This document shows, piece after piece, positions 6,863 through 7,444 of a stretch of DNA of 7,444 nt. The stretch spans positions 15,922 to 23,365 of the forward strand of contig DIAJ01000035.1 of the NCBI GenBank assembly GCA_002415785.1, read 5' to 3'. The notes under the pieces were generated by a model. It was given only the letters and a program-made list of their open reading frames with translations, did no database searches and was not told the origin of the DNA. Position numbers and translations under genes: made by a program. The stretch's first letter is position 1. Each line of letters begins with the position of its first letter. The stretch is from Flavobacteriales bacterium UBA5081 (GTDB taxonomy: Bacteria > Bacteroidota > Bacteroidia > Flavobacteriales_E > Vicingaceae).

Positions 6863-6950
6863 TTCATTTGGTTACATTATTTAAGTATTTCATTTTTAGC
6901 TATCTATTTTTAGTCGCTAAATATTCTTATAATCAATACTATATCTTGTT

Positions 6951-6992
6951 TCTTGACTCTAAAGTCTAAAATCTAATTTCTAAACTCTACTT
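6951..6992. repeat. Tandem 7-bp repeat (TCTAAAN), six units
   Basis: Six consecutive heptamers can be read: TCTTGAC, TCTAAAG, TCTAAAA, TCTAATT, TCTAAAC, TCTACTT. The TCT start is constant every 7 bases, and the fourth base is A in five of six units. The array overlaps the end of the ATPase gene: the stop TAG (6987-6989 on the minus strand) is formed by a CTA of the last unit. Most of it is non-coding. Such degenerate heptamer arrays occur in intergenic regions of several bacterial groups with no settled role. Confidence 0.65.
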
Positions 6993-7444
6993 CTTCTCCC
7001 GAATCGGGAATCGCTTTTCTTTAATCAATTCTCCTACTTTACTCAATACATTCAGCTTACCTCCATAAGCTTCCTGTAAAAGTTCATCATTAAATATTTC
7101 CTCTTTGGGACCGCAAGCAACTAATCGAGTATTTAAAAGTACCATCCAATCAAAGTAAAGCTTTGCAGTTTGTAAATCATGGTGCACAACAACAACGGTT
7201 TTACCTTCTTCTTGCATTTTTTTAAACAATTGCATAATGGCTTCTTCAGTGGCAGCGTCGACTCCTACAAAGGGCTCATCTAATATGTACAGATCAGCTC
7301 CTTGTGCTAAAGAGCGGGCAATAAAAACCCTTTGTTGCTGCCCACCACTGAGCTGACTAATTTGTCGGTTACTAAACTCAAGCATATTCACTTTTTCCAA
7401 TGCTTCAGCTGCAATGTTTTTATCTTCTTTGCTTGTTGGTTTAA
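6987..7444 (-). CDS. Mn/Zn/Fe ABC transporter ATP-binding protein, C-terminal part (runs off right edge)
   Basis: The open frame enters from the right edge and gives 151 residues to TAG at 6987; the N-terminus lies outside. A TTG at 7400 could be read as a start, but the frame stays open and coding-like upstream of it, so it is internal. Fragment residues show the ABC signature LSGGQQQR (31-38), Walker B LYILDEP (51-57), D-loop VGVDAAT (59-65) and the H-switch VVVHHD (84-89). The Walker A loop would be on the missing part. The tail ACGPKEEIFNDELLQEAYGG with a short C-terminus is typical of the ZnuC/MntB/TroB-type ATPases that drive metal import. It is followed by the two permease genes on the same strand, so it is the energy subunit of this importer. 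The 254-bp gap before the permease is wide for such an operon and is filled by repeats. Confidence 0.92.
   Translation of the reverse strand, partial: KPTSKEDKNIAAEALEKVNMLEFSNRQISQLSGGQQQRVFIARSLAQGADLYILDEPFVGVDAATEEAIMQLFKKMQEEGKTVVVVHHDLQTAKLYFDWMVLLNTRLVACGPKEEIFNDELLQEAYGGKLNVLSKVGELIKEKRFPIREKK

Noticed and set aside
6733..6986. A small gene or an MntR/DtxR-type operator in the long gap
   Set aside because: No frame with a plausible start and length is present, and the only inverted symmetry belongs to the long degenerate repeat, not to a compact operator.
7398..7400. TTG as the start of the ATPase gene
   Set aside because: The frame stays open to the window edge, and a start here would delete the Walker A region of a typical ABC ATPase, so it is an internal leucine codon.

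Overview
The window looks like a chromosomal segment of an AT-rich Bacteroidota, most likely from the Flavobacteriales. Three things point there: a type IX secretion (T9SS) C-terminal sorting domain on one secreted protein, a second secreted protein with the Bacteroidota-type jelly-roll architecture, and at least one close match to the Bacteroidota promoter element TAnnTTTG, with almost no Shine-Dalgarno sequences before start codons. The lineage is inferred from protein style and promoter grammar, not from a marker gene.

Left part (1-3131). A gene on the minus strand runs off the left edge and encodes the N-terminal 218 residues of a secreted, choice-of-anchor-J-like surface protein. It is divergent from an RDD-family membrane protein (755-1225, +). 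Next comes a 612-residue secreted multi-domain protein (1293-3131, +) ending in a type A T9SS sorting domain; it probably starts at TTG. A strong bidirectional terminator (3155-3189) separates it from the convergent gene that follows.

Middle (3205-4455, -). A 416-residue PLP-dependent transsulfuration-family enzyme (cystathionine gamma-synthase/lyase type) appears to have its own promoter at 4511-4518.

Right part (4547-7444, all -). This is a Mn/Zn/Fe-type ABC importer. In transcription order it has an ATPase truncated by the right edge, a permease fused to a C-terminal DtxR/MntR-like domain (432 aa), and a second permease (295 aa) that overlaps the fusion in a TAATG stop/start. The order ATPase, permease-regulator fusion, permease matches the chlamydial ytgB-ytgCR-ytgD arrangement. 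A substrate-binding protein gene is not visible and would be expected beyond the right edge. The 254-bp gap between ATPase and fusion gene holds two non-coding repeats: a degenerate inverted repeat of about 102 bp, and a 7-bp tandem repeat that overlaps the ATPase stop codon.

The most interesting item is the permease-regulator fusion. It retains most DtxR/MntR metal ligands but has changes at the N-terminal ligand positions, and an A7 tract lies at the domain junction. I see no CRISPR array, tRNA, rRNA, transposase or defence system, and nothing here clearly amounts to a wholly new system.
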